The notes beneath the pieces are model-generated. The model did no database searches. It saw only the letters and a list, made by a program, of their open reading frames with translations, and had not been told where the DNA came from. A stretch of DNA of 64,000 nucleotides from an uncultured Burkholderiales bacterium (lineage in GTDB: Bacteria; Pseudomonadota; Gammaproteobacteria; Burkholderiales; Burkholderiaceae_C). The stretch spans positions 19,683-83,682 of the forward strand of contig CAIKVH010000107.1 in NCBI GenBank assembly GCA_903830725.1, in the 5' to 3' direction. Below are positions 41,060 to 50,148 of this stretch, piece after piece. Position 1 is the stretch's first letter. Every line of letters begins with the position of its first letter. The translations under genes were made by a program, and so were the position numbers.

Positions 41060-42256
41060 TTACGCGTTTAATGCTTCCGCATCTTTAGCACTCGCACTTG
41101 CTAGCGCTTCTGAGGCATCTTTTGCTGCTTTAGCCTTTGCTGCTCGCCCTTTAGGCTCTTTTATTTCCTTAGCGTGCGGCGTTGCAACATCGTTAGACTC
41201 ATCATGATCGCTCAAGCCTATCAGTGGTTCTAGTAAAAGAGGCACGCCTAGGGATTCCCTTACCTTGTTCTCTATTTCGAAAGCAAGCTCTGGATTTTCT
41301 CGCAAAAATTCTCGGGCGTTATCTCTGCCTTGCCCAATTTTTTCACCGTTGTATGCGTACCATGCCCCTGATTTTTCGACAATTCGGGCAACGACACCTA
41401 AATCAATAATTTCGCCGTGACGGCTAATTCCCTCGCCGAACAAAATATCGAACTCAGCAGTTTTAAATGGTGGCGCCACTTTGTTCTTCACGACCTTAAC
41501 TTTTGTCTCGTTACCTACGGCATCTTCTCCCCTCTTTATCGTTCCAGTACGCCTAATATCCAAGCGCACTGATGCATAAAACTTCAACGCATTACCCCCT
41601 GTTGTCGTCTCGGGACTACCAAACATCACACCAATTTTCATACGAATTTGATTAATGAAAATAACCGTGCAATTGGTCTTTTTAATACTTGCTGTGAGCT
41701 TTCTCAAAGCTTGACTCATCAAACGCGCTTGCAAACCTGGCAACGAATCTCCCATTTCACCTTCGATTTCTGCTCGCGGAGTTAGTGCAGCAACAGAGTC
41801 AACGACTACTAAATCAACCGCTCCTGAACGCACTAAACTATCCACAATTTCCAGGGCTTGCTCGCCAGTATCCGGCTGACTAATTAATAATTCTTGTAAG
41901 TTAACGCCTAGCTTTTGTGCATACTGAACATCTAGTGCGTGTTCAGCGTCCACAAATGCGCAGGTTCCGGCTTGTCTTTGCATCTCAGCGATGACTTGCA
42001 AAGTTAACGTTGTCTTACCAGATGACTCTGGTCCGTATATTTCAATGACGCGGCCTCTGGGTAAGCCTCCCACGCCAAGCGCCACATCCAGACCCAACGA
42101 TCCTGTCGACACAACTTGAATGTCCTCAATCACTTCCCCCTCGCCGAGTCGCATGATTGTCCCTTTTCCAAATTGTTTCTCAATTTGAGCCAAGGCCGCC
42201 TGTAGCGCCTTCCCCTTTTCTCCCGTTGGAGCGGCGCCCTTTGTTGCTGATTCCAT
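41060..42256 (-). CDS. recA: RecA recombinase
   Basis: A 398-residue RecA, longer than E. coli (353) because of a Lys/Ala/Glu-rich C-terminal tail (about residues 345-398). Walker A GPESSGKT is at 75-82, and the conserved [14 protein letters not shown] is intact. It carries out homologous pairing and triggers LexA self-cleavage. AAAGGAA upstream of the ATG is a good Shine-Dalgarno. A LexA box lies 44 bp upstream. Confidence 0.99.
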   Translation of the reverse strand: MESATKGAAPTGEKGKALQAALAQIEKQFGKGTIMRLGEGEVIEDIQVVSTGSLGLDVALGVGGLPRGRVIEIYGPESSGKTTLTLQVIAEMQRQAGTCAFVDAEHALDVQYAQKLGVNLQELLISQPDTGEQALEIVDSLVRSGAVDLVVVDSVAALTPRAEIEGEMGDSLPGLQARLMSQALRKLTASIKKTNCTVIFINQIRMKIGVMFGSPETTTGGNALKFYASVRLDIRRTGTIKRGEDAVGNETKVKVVKNKVAPPFKTAEFDILFGEGISRHGEIIDLGVVARIVEKSGAWYAYNGEKIGQGRDNAREFLRENPELAFEIENKVRESLGVPLLLEPLIGLSDHDESNDVATPHAKEIKEPKGRAAKAKAAKDASEALASASAKDAEALNA

Positions 42257-42299
42257 GATGTTTCCTTTGAGTTAATGAGTATTCGGGAGGCCCTTAAGA

Positions 42300-42315
42300 C
42301 TGTATATTTAGACAG
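42300..42315. promoter_or_regulatory. LexA (SOS) box of recA
   Basis: CTGTATATTTAGACAG fits the CTGT-N8-ACAG consensus of the proteobacterial LexA operator and lies in the recA upstream region, between divergent recA and the MarR gene. The match and the target make function likely. It could also affect the MarR gene. Confidence 0.85.
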
Positions 42316-42398
42316 ACTGGATGCCTAGGCAGTACTTTAACTCAATTTATACCAACGAATCAAAGATTTTTTAGTCAATTTACTTTACTATATTAGGT

Positions 42399-42902
42399 AT
42401 GAAGCAAAGTCACAGGCACCAAGATTGGCGACAAATACATCTAGGTAGATTACTTGGAGAGGCAATGCGTCGCTTTGACGAACGGGTCTTATATCTCATG
42501 TCGCATGACACTGAAGTCCCCCTTGCACTTTCGAATTTAGCGGCCCGAGAAAAAATCAGCGCAGCACACATACATATTACGCGTCACCTTGCAATCGAAG
42601 GCTCTCGGTTGACAGATTTAGCACAAAGCGCTGGAGTCACAAAGCAAGGCATGGGGGAGTTAGTCAACCAATGCGTAGCCTGGGGACTGGTAGAGCGAAC
42701 TGAGGATCCGAGTGATTCTCGCGCAAAGATTATCCGATTTACTGATACTGGATTAGCCTGGTTGAATGCCTTTGAACGAGCAATACGCACCACTGAAAGC
42801 GAGTTCCACGCGGAAGTGGGCAATGAAGTCGCAACCGTTACGGAACTCGCGCTTGAGGTTTACACCCAGGATCTCGCCACCAACGCTAGTAATTATGCTT
42901 AG
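42399..42902 (+). CDS. MarR-family transcriptional regulator
   Basis: 167 residues with the MarR winged helix-turn-helix: ISAAHIHITRHLAIEGSRL (HTH region), then LAQSAGVTKQGMGELVNQC as recognition helix and VERTEDPSDSRAKIIRFT as the wing. The dimerising N- and C-terminal helices are present. The ligand and targets are unknown. It is divergent from recA and convergent with a small anchor protein 13 bp away; no efflux or catabolic partner gene is adjacent. Confidence 0.9.
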   Translation: MKQSHRHQDWRQIHLGRLLGEAMRRFDERVLYLMSHDTEVPLALSNLAAREKISAAHIHITRHLAIEGSRLTDLAQSAGVTKQGMGELVNQCVAWGLVERTEDPSDSRAKIIRFTDTGLAWLNAFERAIRTTESEFHAEVGNEVATVTELALEVYTQDLATNASNYA

Positions 42903-42915
42903 CGCTTGTGGTTCT

Positions 42916-43155
42916 TTATTTTGCAGAGGAGGTAGAGGGCTCCTGAGAGGTCGCGTCGATGACAGGCAAGCCTTTAGTTTCCGCGCTCTTAATCAAGCGA
43001 ATAGCATCTGAATTGATTTCCTCCAGTGCGCGAACAGGCTGCTGCGCGGGTTTAGGTCCTCCCATAGCCTCTTGTAGTAAACCACTTGTCCAACCCCATA
43101 TGAGAAGGTTGCTAACAATACAAATTAAAAGCCAAAATAAATTTAATTTCTTCAT
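42916..43155 (-). CDS. Truncated SPOR-type membrane protein (anchor only)
   Basis: 79 residues: a short N-terminal membrane helix (LFWLLICIVSNLLIWGWTSG), then GGPKPAQQPVRALEEINSDAIRLI and a Ser-rich tail. The pattern of anchor, then a PAQQ-R-LE-I-P-A-RL-like segment, is the N-terminus of Burkholderiales SPOR-domain proteins encoded after birA-coaX. The SPOR domain itself is absent; only 13 bp separate the stop from the convergent MarR stop. It could be a decayed gene or a free-standing short protein; conservation elsewhere would decide. Confidence 0.55.
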   Translation of the reverse strand: MKKLNLFWLLICIVSNLLIWGWTSGLLQEAMGGPKPAQQPVRALEEINSDAIRLIKSAETKGLPVIDATSQEPSTSSAK

Positions 43156-43185
43156 CGGTGCAACCGCAATCTAAACAAAGGGCTA

Positions 43186-43980
43186 TCAGCCCATTCCCAC
43201 CAAACTCACTTCATCGCTAGCCACGATTGAAACCCCTGAATGCGTCTGAATAATCAGTTCCCCCCGGGGATTCACACCGCAAGCGCGACCGACCACCCCG
43301 TTACTCATACTCACTTGCTGCCCCAAAAGAATATCGCAAGAAGCGTATTCACTCACAAACGCCGCAAAACCGGCGCCTTCAAAACGAAGTACATTTTGAA
43401 CAATATACGGGACGACTTTTAACAAAATAGATCCCGCAGTGGAATGCGGCTCAATTTCACACAACCCCACCGCAACTCTTTTCAAATCGACTCCGGTTGG
43501 AGCCACTAAATTTATTCCCACACCAATTACGCAGTAGCGCTCACATTCTGGACTGTGATTTGGATTTGAAGTAAGAGTTGATTCAATCAAAATACCCCCA
43601 AGTTTTCGGGCGCTACTCACAGGACCAACCCAAAGATCATTAGGCCATTTGAGTGCAATCCCGTATTGCCGCAAAGGATCTAGGGCATTCAAAATTCCAA
43701 GTCCAACTGCCAATGAAAATCCACTCCAGTCTGGAGCGGATACATTGAGCCCTATTGAAAAGGTTAATGACTCTCCTGGACGCGCGATCCAAGTCCTACC
43801 TAATCGCCCCTTTCCCGCCGTTTGTTCCTCCGCAATCAACAATAATGGTCCAGTTATTCCATCCTTTGAGCGCCTCATCAATTCGGTATTTGTTGAATCA
43901 ATTGAGGGCAAAACTTGCGCCCTAAAAGCCGGTATCAAAGGCTCAATTGCTAGATACAACTCTTCAATGGGCCAATTCAT
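43186..43980 (-). CDS. birA: Biotin-[acetyl-CoA-carboxylase] ligase
   Basis: A 264-residue catalytic-only biotin protein ligase; the N-terminal DNA-binding domain of E. coli BirA is missing, so it should not repress transcription. Substrate motif AGKGRLGRTWIARPGESLTFSIGL (about residues 54-77) and KWPNDLW are conserved; SH3-like C-terminal strands follow. It charges the biotin carrier of acetyl-CoA carboxylase. It lies 6 bp after the SET gene on the same strand. The usual downstream coaX is not present. Confidence 0.95.
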   Translation of the reverse strand: MNWPIEELYLAIEPLIPAFRAQVLPSIDSTNTELMRRSKDGITGPLLLIAEEQTAGKGRLGRTWIARPGESLTFSIGLNVSAPDWSGFSLAVGLGILNALDPLRQYGIALKWPNDLWVGPVSSARKLGGILIESTLTSNPNHSPECERYCVIGVGINLVAPTGVDLKRVAVGLCEIEPHSTAGSILLKVVPYIVQNVLRFEGAGFAAFVSEYASCDILLGQQVSMSNGVVGRACGVNPRGELIIQTHSGVSIVASDEVSLVGMG

Positions 43981-43986
43981 AAGCTA

Positions 43987-44469
43987 TCATTTTTTATTTT
44001 TGGGCGATAGCAAGGTGCCACGACAATTCTTTGCGCCACACCAACACGGATATTGTTTTTTCAATTTTTTCGTATAAGGCTCGTCTATAGTCAGTCCATA
44101 ATCATATGTGAGCTCATCTCCAACTTTAATTTTTTTAATGGATTTGATAAAAACCTCATCTCCAATTTCATCCGCCTCGCAATTGGGCGCACAAGAATGA
44201 TTAATCCAGCGTGATGAGTTGCCACCGTGAAGTGCATCTATGACGTGTTTGTCGTTTATATGAAAATAAAACGTATGATTGGGGTCTTTTGGATTGTGTG
44301 GATGTCTGCGCTCCGCCGTCTTCCAGGTAATAATCTCCCCCACATACTGAATAATTACATCCCCTTTTGGGATTTCTTGAACGGCAAAGACCCCTTTGCC
44401 GTGCACACCTGAGCGTCTGACTTGGATTCGTCGACCTGATAATTTTCCGGCCTCTTTTTTGATCACCAT
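43987..44469 (-). CDS. SET-domain protein-lysine methyltransferase
   Basis: A 160-residue stand-alone SET domain with post-SET tail. GVHGKGVFA (21-29), YVGEI (42-46), RWINHSCAPNCE (87-98) and ELTYDYG (119-125) cover the SAM and substrate sites; the catalytic Tyr is likely Tyr124. C142, C144 and C149 with a Cys of NHSC can bind the post-SET Zn. The target protein is unknown; nucleoid or ribosomal proteins are guesses. It is divergent from topB (134 bp) and precedes birA. Confidence 0.92.
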   Translation of the reverse strand: MVIKKEAGKLSGRRIQVRRSGVHGKGVFAVQEIPKGDVIIQYVGEIITWKTAERRHPHNPKDPNHTFYFHINDKHVIDALHGGNSSRWINHSCAPNCEADEIGDEVFIKSIKKIKVGDELTYDYGLTIDEPYTKKLKKQYPCWCGAKNCRGTLLSPKNKK

Positions 44470-44508
44470 AAAAACTCGTTAAGATTAGACATGCACAATA
44501 CATCACAA

Positions 44509-44537
44509 TTGCGAGCAATAATCTTGCATTGTAGGAT
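44509..44537 (+). promoter_or_regulatory. Candidate sigma70-type promoter of topB
   Basis: TTGCGA and TAGGAT are spaced by exactly 17 bp (each four of six consensus bases), about 66 bp upstream of the topB ATG in the 134 bp gap shared with the SET gene. A GAGGA element lies close to the start codon. The assignment is from consensus matching only. Confidence 0.35.
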
Positions 44538-44603
44538 CAACATCGTGACTAAACCAGATGTAAGATCCTTAAATCTGAAATTCAATTTGAGGAATGTAAA
44601 CGA

Positions 44604-47531
44604 ATGAGTAAGACTTTGGTTATTGCCGAAAAGCCCTCTGTTGCTCAAGACATTGTCAAAGCTTTAACGCCGCAAACTGGCAAATTTGAAAAGCACGACG
44701 ATCATTTTGAAAACGATCGATACGTTGTCACTAGCGCTGTCGGTCACCTGCTAGAAATTCAAGCTCCTGAGGATTTTGAAGTTAAACGGGGCAAATGGAG
44801 CTTTGCAAACCTACCGGTTATTCCTCCTTATTTCGATTTAAAACCTGTCGAGAGAACCAAGTCACGCCTAAATGCCGTTGTTAAATTGGCTAAACGCAAG
44901 GATATTACCAACTTAGTGAATGCCTGCGACGCAGGAAGAGAAGGCGAATTGATCTTTCGTTTAATAGAACAATTTGCTGGAGGTAAAAAAACTCTAGATA
45001 AATCCGTTTCTCGTCTATGGCTTCAAAGTATGACGCCCCAGGCTATTCGAGACGGGTTCGATAAATTGCGTACCAACCAACAAATGCAAGGGCTTGCGGA
45101 TGCTGCCCGCTGCCGCTCAGAGGCCGATTGGCTCGTTGGCATTAACGGTACGCGCGCATTCACTGCATTTAACTCAAGAGATGGTGGGTTTTTTCTAACG
45201 ACTGTAGGACGAGTTCAAACGCCCACTCTTAGTGTCGTGGTTGAGAGAGAAGAGCTTATAAGGAAGTTTGTTAGCCGTGACTTTTGGGAAATCCACGGCT
45301 CCTTCAAAGCAAAGGCTGGTTCGTACACGGGCAAGTGGTTCTCACCTGATCATAAAAAGGATGAAAGCGACTCTGAGAAAAAAGCTGACCGGGTTTGGAG
45401 CGAAGCTGCAGCGTTAAAGATCTCAACGCATTTGCAAGGTAAGACTGCGAGTGTTACAGAGGAAAGCTCGCCCTCAAACAAAGGAAGTCCAGGACTTTTC
45501 GATTTAACATCCCTTCAGCGAGAGGCAAATGGTCGTTTTGGTTTTTCTGCCAAGACTACGCTTGCGCTGGCACAAAGCCTCTACGAAAGACACAAAGCCT
45601 TAACCTACCCAAGGACTGATTCAAGACATTTACCAGAGGATTATTTGCCAACAGTACACTCAACATTTGAGATGATTGCAAATAGTGCCATGTCGCACTT
45701 GGCCCCATTTGCAAAAATTGCAATAGATAAGAAGTACATCAAACCCTCCAAAAAAGTTTTTGACAATGCAAAGGTCAGTGATCACTTTGCAATCATTCCA
45801 ACATTAGAGGCTCCCAGTGGCTTATCTGAAGCAGAGCAAAAACTTTATGACTTAGTGGTGAGAAGGTTTTTAGGCGCCTTCTATCCTCCAGCAGAGTTTC
45901 TAATCACTACACGCATTAGTAAAGTTGAGCACGAAGGTGCCCTCCATCACTTCAAAACCGAAGGAAAAATACTTGTAAATCCCGGATGGCAGGCGATTTT
46001 TGGAAAAGAAGCACAAGATGAGGATGACAAAGAAGCTGGGCTTGTTGTACTTCAAGCAAATGAAAAGCCTTTAGTTGAAAGTGTCGATCCTAAACCTCTA
46101 AAAACCAGACCACCTGCTCGGTATACAGAGGCAACACTCCTGGGAGCCATGGAAGGCGCAGGAAAATTAGTGGAGGATGAAGACCTTCGGGAAGCTATGA
46201 TGGAGAAAGGGCTGGGCACGCCGGCTACTCGTGCGGCTATTATCGAGGGCTTGTTAAACGAAAAGTACATCATTCGAGATGCGCGCGAGCTTATTCCTAC
46301 AGCTAAAGCGTTTCAATTGATGACCCTTTTAAGAGGGCTGGGTGTAGAGGAACTCTCTCACCCCGCGCTTACTGGCGAGTGGGAACATAAATTGGCGATG
46401 ATTGAGCAAGGCAAGCTCTCTCGTGAACACTTTATGAAAGAGATTGCTGAGATGACTCAGCACATTGTCAAAAAGGCAAAAGAGTACGATCGGGATACGA
46501 TACCCGGTGACTACGCAACGCTTGACACTCCCTGTCCCAATTGCGGAGGAGTCGTTAAAGAAAATTACAGAAGATACAGTTGTTGCGGCAAAACCGGTGA
46601 AGCAGATGGATGTGGATTTTCCTTTGGAAAAACCCCGGGAGGTCGTACCTTTGAGTCAAATGAAGTAGAAGTGTTTATTAAAAATAAAAAAATAGGGCCC
46701 CTCGAAGGTTTTCGCTCAAAAGCAGGGTGGCCTTTCACTGCTGAAATTGCTTTGAAATTCAACGAAGAAGAAAAAAATTGGAAGCTTGAGTTTGATTTTG
46801 GAGAAGATAAAAACGCCGAAACGGGTGAAATAGTTGATTTTGGTGATGTCGAATCCTTAGGTTCTTGCCCTAAATGTAACTCCGCAGTTTACGAGCGGGG
46901 CAGCAACTATGTATGCTCTAAAAGCGTCCCTACACTTGAACAACCCACTCCAAGTTGTGACTTTAAAAGTGGCAAAATTGTGTTGCAACAGCCTATCGAT
47001 TTAGACCAATTCCGCAAACTGCTAACTACTGGCAAAACAGATCTCCTGGACAAGTTTGTTTCAATGCGGACTAGGAGGGCTTTTAAAGCCTACCTTGCAT
47101 GGGATCCTGAGGCTGGAAAAGTTAGTTTTGCGTTTGAACCTAGAAACAGTAAATACCCTCCGCGCAAACAAAGCGCATCTCGCATTGCTGCCGATGGTAC
47201 TCAATCCAAGCCAGCGGCGAAAGGCGCCAAAGCAACTAAAAGCAAAGCAACTGTCAAATCCACAAAAGTAAAGACTCCTCGCAAAACGAGCGCCGGATCA
47301 GTTCCTAGTGCAGAGTTAGCAGCCGTGATCGGACCAGAGGCTGTTGCAAGAACTGAAGTGATTAAAAAACTGTGGGATTACATCAAGCAGCACCAACTGC
47401 AGGACCCTGCGAATAAACGCAATATTATTGCAGACAGCAAATTAAAGGCCGTTTTTGGAAAAGATTCTGCAACAATGTTTGAGTTAGCAGGAATTGTGGG
47501 CAAACATTTGGTGACAGTCGTTAAATCTTAG
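44604..47531 (+). CDS. topB: DNA topoisomerase III with C-terminal SWIB domain
   Basis: A 975-residue type IA topoisomerase, far longer than E. coli TopB (653). The TOPRIM domain has IAEKPSVAQDIVKAL and DAGREGE (109-115); the DNA-cleaving Tyr335 is in LTYPRTDSRHL. Two Cys-rich zinc-finger-like units start near residues 644 and 755. A Lys/Thr/Ala-rich linker (about 865-900) leads to a SWIB/MDM2-type domain (908-975, VIKKLWDYIKQHQLQDPANK then MFELAGIVGKHL). It decatenates DNA. The SWIB extension is known from chlamydial topoisomerase I and some proteobacterial TopB; its role is unknown. Confidence 0.95.
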   Translation: MSKTLVIAEKPSVAQDIVKALTPQTGKFEKHDDHFENDRYVVTSAVGHLLEIQAPEDFEVKRGKWSFANLPVIPPYFDLKPVERTKSRLNAVVKLAKRKDITNLVNACDAGREGELIFRLIEQFAGGKKTLDKSVSRLWLQSMTPQAIRDGFDKLRTNQQMQGLADAARCRSEADWLVGINGTRAFTAFNSRDGGFFLTTVGRVQTPTLSVVVEREELIRKFVSRDFWEIHGSFKAKAGSYTGKWFSPDHKKDESDSEKKADRVWSEAAALKISTHLQGKTASVTEESSPSNKGSPGLFDLTSLQREANGRFGFSAKTTLALAQSLYERHKALTYPRTDSRHLPEDYLPTVHSTFEMIANSAMSHLAPFAKIAIDKKYIKPSKKVFDNAKVSDHFAIIPTLEAPSGLSEAEQKLYDLVVRRFLGAFYPPAEFLITTRISKVEHEGALHHFKTEGKILVNPGWQAIFGKEAQDEDDKEAGLVVLQANEKPLVESVDPKPLKTRPPARYTEATLLGAMEGAGKLVEDEDLREAMMEKGLGTPATRAAIIEGLLNEKYIIRDARELIPTAKAFQLMTLLRGLGVEELSHPALTGEWEHKLAMIEQGKLSREHFMKEIAEMTQHIVKKAKEYDRDTIPGDYATLDTPCPNCGGVVKENYRRYSCCGKTGEADGCGFSFGKTPGGRTFESNEVEVFIKNKKIGPLEGFRSKAGWPFTAEIALKFNEEEKNWKLEFDFGEDKNAETGEIVDFGDVESLGSCPKCNSAVYERGSNYVCSKSVPTLEQPTPSCDFKSGKIVLQQPIDLDQFRKLLTTGKTDLLDKFVSMRTRRAFKAYLAWDPEAGKVSFAFEPRNSKYPPRKQSASRIAADGTQSKPAAKGAKATKSKATVKSTKVKTPRKTSAGSVPSAELAAVIGPEAVARTEVIKKLWDYIKQHQLQDPANKRNIIADSKLKAVFGKDSATMFELAGIVGKHLVTVVKS

Positions 47532-47654
47532 GCCTTTAATTTATTGCCCGGTCAGGCATACAATCTAAGGTTTGCTGTCCTGGAATGATCTCTGGCTCTG
47601 CCCTTTATCATATCCCTATATGTTTTTATATTTTTAGGCTGTTTTAGCCTTTCT

Positions 47655-47668
47655 AGGAGTTCAATTTG
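47655..47668 (+). promoter_or_regulatory. Ribosome binding site fixing a TTG start for yajC
   Basis: AGGAG at 47655-47659 lies six bases before TTG at 47666, with no ATG that would give the family N-terminus. A short 5-bp stem-loop (AGGCT-GTTTT-AGCCT, 47636-47650) sits just upstream of the AGGAG. Confidence 0.75.
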
Positions 47669-48001
47669 TTAATTTCTTCTGCCTACGCCCAAACTGCCCC
47701 TGCTGCGACACCTGCCAGTGGCGACCTAAGCTCTTCTTTGATGAGCATGCTCCCTTTACTGCTGATGTTTGTTGTGCTTTATTTTGTAATGATTCGTCCG
47801 CAAATGAAGCGTCAAAAAGAACACAAAACAATGTTGGACTCGCTCGCCAAGGGGGATGAGGTTGCAACCTCTGGGGGACTACTAGGCAAAGTAACCCAAC
47901 TCTCAGAGCAACAAATGAGCTTAGAAATTGCTACTGGCATTGTTGTTCAAATGCAAAGAAGTGCTGTTATCCAAGTATTACCCAAGGGCTCATTGAAGTA
48001 A
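47666..48001 (+). CDS. yajC: Sec translocon accessory protein YajC
   Basis: A 111-residue single-span inner-membrane protein. The helix LPLLLMFVVLYFVMIRPQMKRQKEHK, with the conserved RPQMKRQKE after it, is diagnostic; the C-terminal domain has KGDEVATSGGLLGKV. YajC joins SecDF in the holotranslocon. It starts at TTG. It is followed by an unusual 241 bp gap before secD and is preceded by topB, not by the usual queA-tgt. Confidence 0.96.
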   Translation: MLISSAYAQTAPAATPASGDLSSSLMSMLPLLLMFVVLYFVMIRPQMKRQKEHKTMLDSLAKGDEVATSGGLLGKVTQLSEQQMSLEIATGIVVQMQRSAVIQVLPKGSLK

Positions 48002-48242
48002 AAATAGCTGAACTGCTTGCTGTTTGGTCATGTATGCGTGAAAAAGAATCGCATCACAACTGAGACAGTTAGCCTTCAGGCCTATAAATTTCAAATGGGA
48101 TACTCGGTTTTAACAGAAATCTCTGGACAACATCTTCACAAAGTATCTAAATACTCAATGGGTTGAAATTTAACTTTTCAAATTCTTCGACAGTGGGTTT
48201 CAAACTTTAAACCCGCAGCATTTAAATATACAAATAATTGAC
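48002..48242 (+). other. Long yajC-secD intergenic leader
   Basis: This 241 bp gap is unusual, since yajC and secD are normally close. It contains an unassigned frame (48017-48166, TTG start, 49 codons, no good Shine-Dalgarno) and a hairpin, GGGTTT-N8-AAACCC, at 48195-48214, 28 bp before the secD ATG. No RNA gene or clear promoter pair was recognised. It may be a translational control leader or a relic. Confidence 0.4.
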
Positions 48243-50135
48243 ATGAACCGATATCCCCTTTGGAAATACATCGTTATATTAGCCGCTTTAGTGGTGGGTA
48301 GTTTGTACACGCTTCCTAATTTTTTTGGGGAATCGCCCGCTGTTCAAATCTCCGCAGCAAAGTCGATTTTTATTGTGGACTCAGCCGTTCTCTCTAAAGT
48401 CCAAGACGCGCTGGGTAAGGCTTCCCTCTCTCCTTCGTCGACAAGTCTAGATGTAGGTCGCTCTCTAAAAGTTGGATTCGATCGGACAGAAGATCAATTG
48501 CGCGCCAAAGAATTAATCCAAAAAGCGATCAATACTGACCTTGAACATCCTTCTTATATTGTTGCCCTAAATCTAATCCCCCGATCACCGACTTGGCTAT
48601 CAAACTTACACGCCGATCCGATGTACCTTGGCCTGGACTTGCGCGGCGGTGTGCACTTCATGCTGCAAGTTGACATGCTTGCCGCCCTAACTAAGCGAGC
48701 GGACTCACTTGCTGGCGACATTAGAATTCAACTGCGTGAAAAAAATATTAGACACAGCGGAATATCTCGAGACGGCCAGGCTATTGACATCATTTTTAAG
48801 GACAAAGATACCCTTGATCTTGCGGCGGGGCTAATCAAGGACCAATTTGCAGAACTGCAAACCTCAGTAGCTTCACAAAATGGTGAGCTCAAACTGCATG
48901 CAATTTTGTTGCCTCAATCTGCAAAAAAAATTCAAGAACAGGCGCTTAAACAAAACATCACCACACTCCACAACCGAATCAATGAACTGGGCGTATCTGA
49001 ACCAGTCATCCAGCAACAAGGAGTGGACCGTATCGTCGTCCAATTACCAGGAGTTCAAGACACGGCCAAAGCAAAAGATATATTAGGCAGAACAGCTACT
49101 TTAGAGGTACGTTTGGTTGACGAGAGCGCAGAAGCACGCAGTGCAGAATTGAGCAATGGTTTGGTTCCCTTTGGCAGTGAGCGCTTTAGTGATAGAAGTG
49201 GCCAAGCCGTTGTTGTCAAAAAACAAGTTTTATTGACCGGCGAAAATTTAACGGATGCTCAGCCTGGTTTTGATAATCAAACGCAGGAGGCTGCTGTTCA
49301 TCTTACCCTTGACGCCAAAGGGGCAAGAATATTTAGGGATGTAACCCGCGAGAATGTTGGTAAAAGAATGGCTATTTTGCTATTTGAAAAAGGCAAGGGA
49401 GAAGTTGTAACTGCACCAGTCATTCGATCTGAAATCGGTGGGGGTCGCGTACAAATCTCTGGCCACATGAACACAGTAGAGGCTAACGATACCGCTCTTT
49501 TGCTAAGGGCTGGCTCACTAGCTGCTCCGATGGAAATTATTGAGGAAAGAACCATCGGGCCCAGCCTAGGCGCAGAAAATATAGCGAAAGGCTTTGACAG
49601 TGTGACATGGGGCTTTGTGGCAGTCGCCGGTTTTATGTGCCTCTATTACATGTTGTTTGGTGTTTTCTCTAGCATTGCTTTAGCCGTGAATTTACTTTTA
49701 CTGGTGGCAATCTTGTCAATGCTCCAAGCCACACTCACACTACCTGGTATGGCAGCAATGGCCCTTGTTTTAGGTATGGCTATTGACGCCAATGTTTTAA
49801 TCAACGAGAGAGTTAGAGAAGAATTACGCAACGGGGCTGCGCCGCAAACCGCCATCACAAATGGCTATGAACGCGCTTGGTCTACTATTTTAGACTCCAA
49901 CGTAACAACACTCATTGCCGGACTCGCATTACTTGCTTTTGGGTCGGGCCCTGTCAGAGGTTTTGCCGTTGTTCACTGTCTGGGCATCATGACAAGTATG
50001 TTTTCTGCTGTATTTTTCTCGCGTGGCCTAGTTAACCTTTGGTATGGGCACGTTCAACGATTGCAAAAAGTGTCCATTGGCACAGTATGGCGCCCTAGCT
50101 CTACCCAAACTAATAATTCAACTGATTTGAAATAA
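48243..50135 (+). CDS. secD: Protein translocase subunit SecD
   Basis: A 630-residue inner-membrane protein. One N-terminal helix (KYIVILAALVVGSLYTLP), a large periplasmic P1 region starting with GLDLRGGVHF at about 130 and a C-terminal block of helices (AVAGFMCLYYMLFGVFSSIA, LGMAIDANVLINERVREELR) match the RND-like SecD fold. The periplasmic head pulls proteins across using the proton gradient. It is followed by secF after 13 bp. Confidence 0.97.
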   Translation: MNRYPLWKYIVILAALVVGSLYTLPNFFGESPAVQISAAKSIFIVDSAVLSKVQDALGKASLSPSSTSLDVGRSLKVGFDRTEDQLRAKELIQKAINTDLEHPSYIVALNLIPRSPTWLSNLHADPMYLGLDLRGGVHFMLQVDMLAALTKRADSLAGDIRIQLREKNIRHSGISRDGQAIDIIFKDKDTLDLAAGLIKDQFAELQTSVASQNGELKLHAILLPQSAKKIQEQALKQNITTLHNRINELGVSEPVIQQQGVDRIVVQLPGVQDTAKAKDILGRTATLEVRLVDESAEARSAELSNGLVPFGSERFSDRSGQAVVVKKQVLLTGENLTDAQPGFDNQTQEAAVHLTLDAKGARIFRDVTRENVGKRMAILLFEKGKGEVVTAPVIRSEIGGGRVQISGHMNTVEANDTALLLRAGSLAAPMEIIEERTIGPSLGAENIAKGFDSVTWGFVAVAGFMCLYYMLFGVFSSIALAVNLLLLVAILSMLQATLTLPGMAAMALVLGMAIDANVLINERVREELRNGAAPQTAITNGYERAWSTILDSNVTTLIAGLALLAFGSGPVRGFAVVHCLGIMTSMFSAVFFSRGLVNLWYGHVQRLQKVSIGTVWRPSSTQTNNSTDLK

Positions 50136-50148
50136 AGGGGACTTGAAC

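Noticed and set aside
44509..44603. LexA site for topB
   Set aside because: No CTGT-N8-ACAG match exists in the SET-topB gap.
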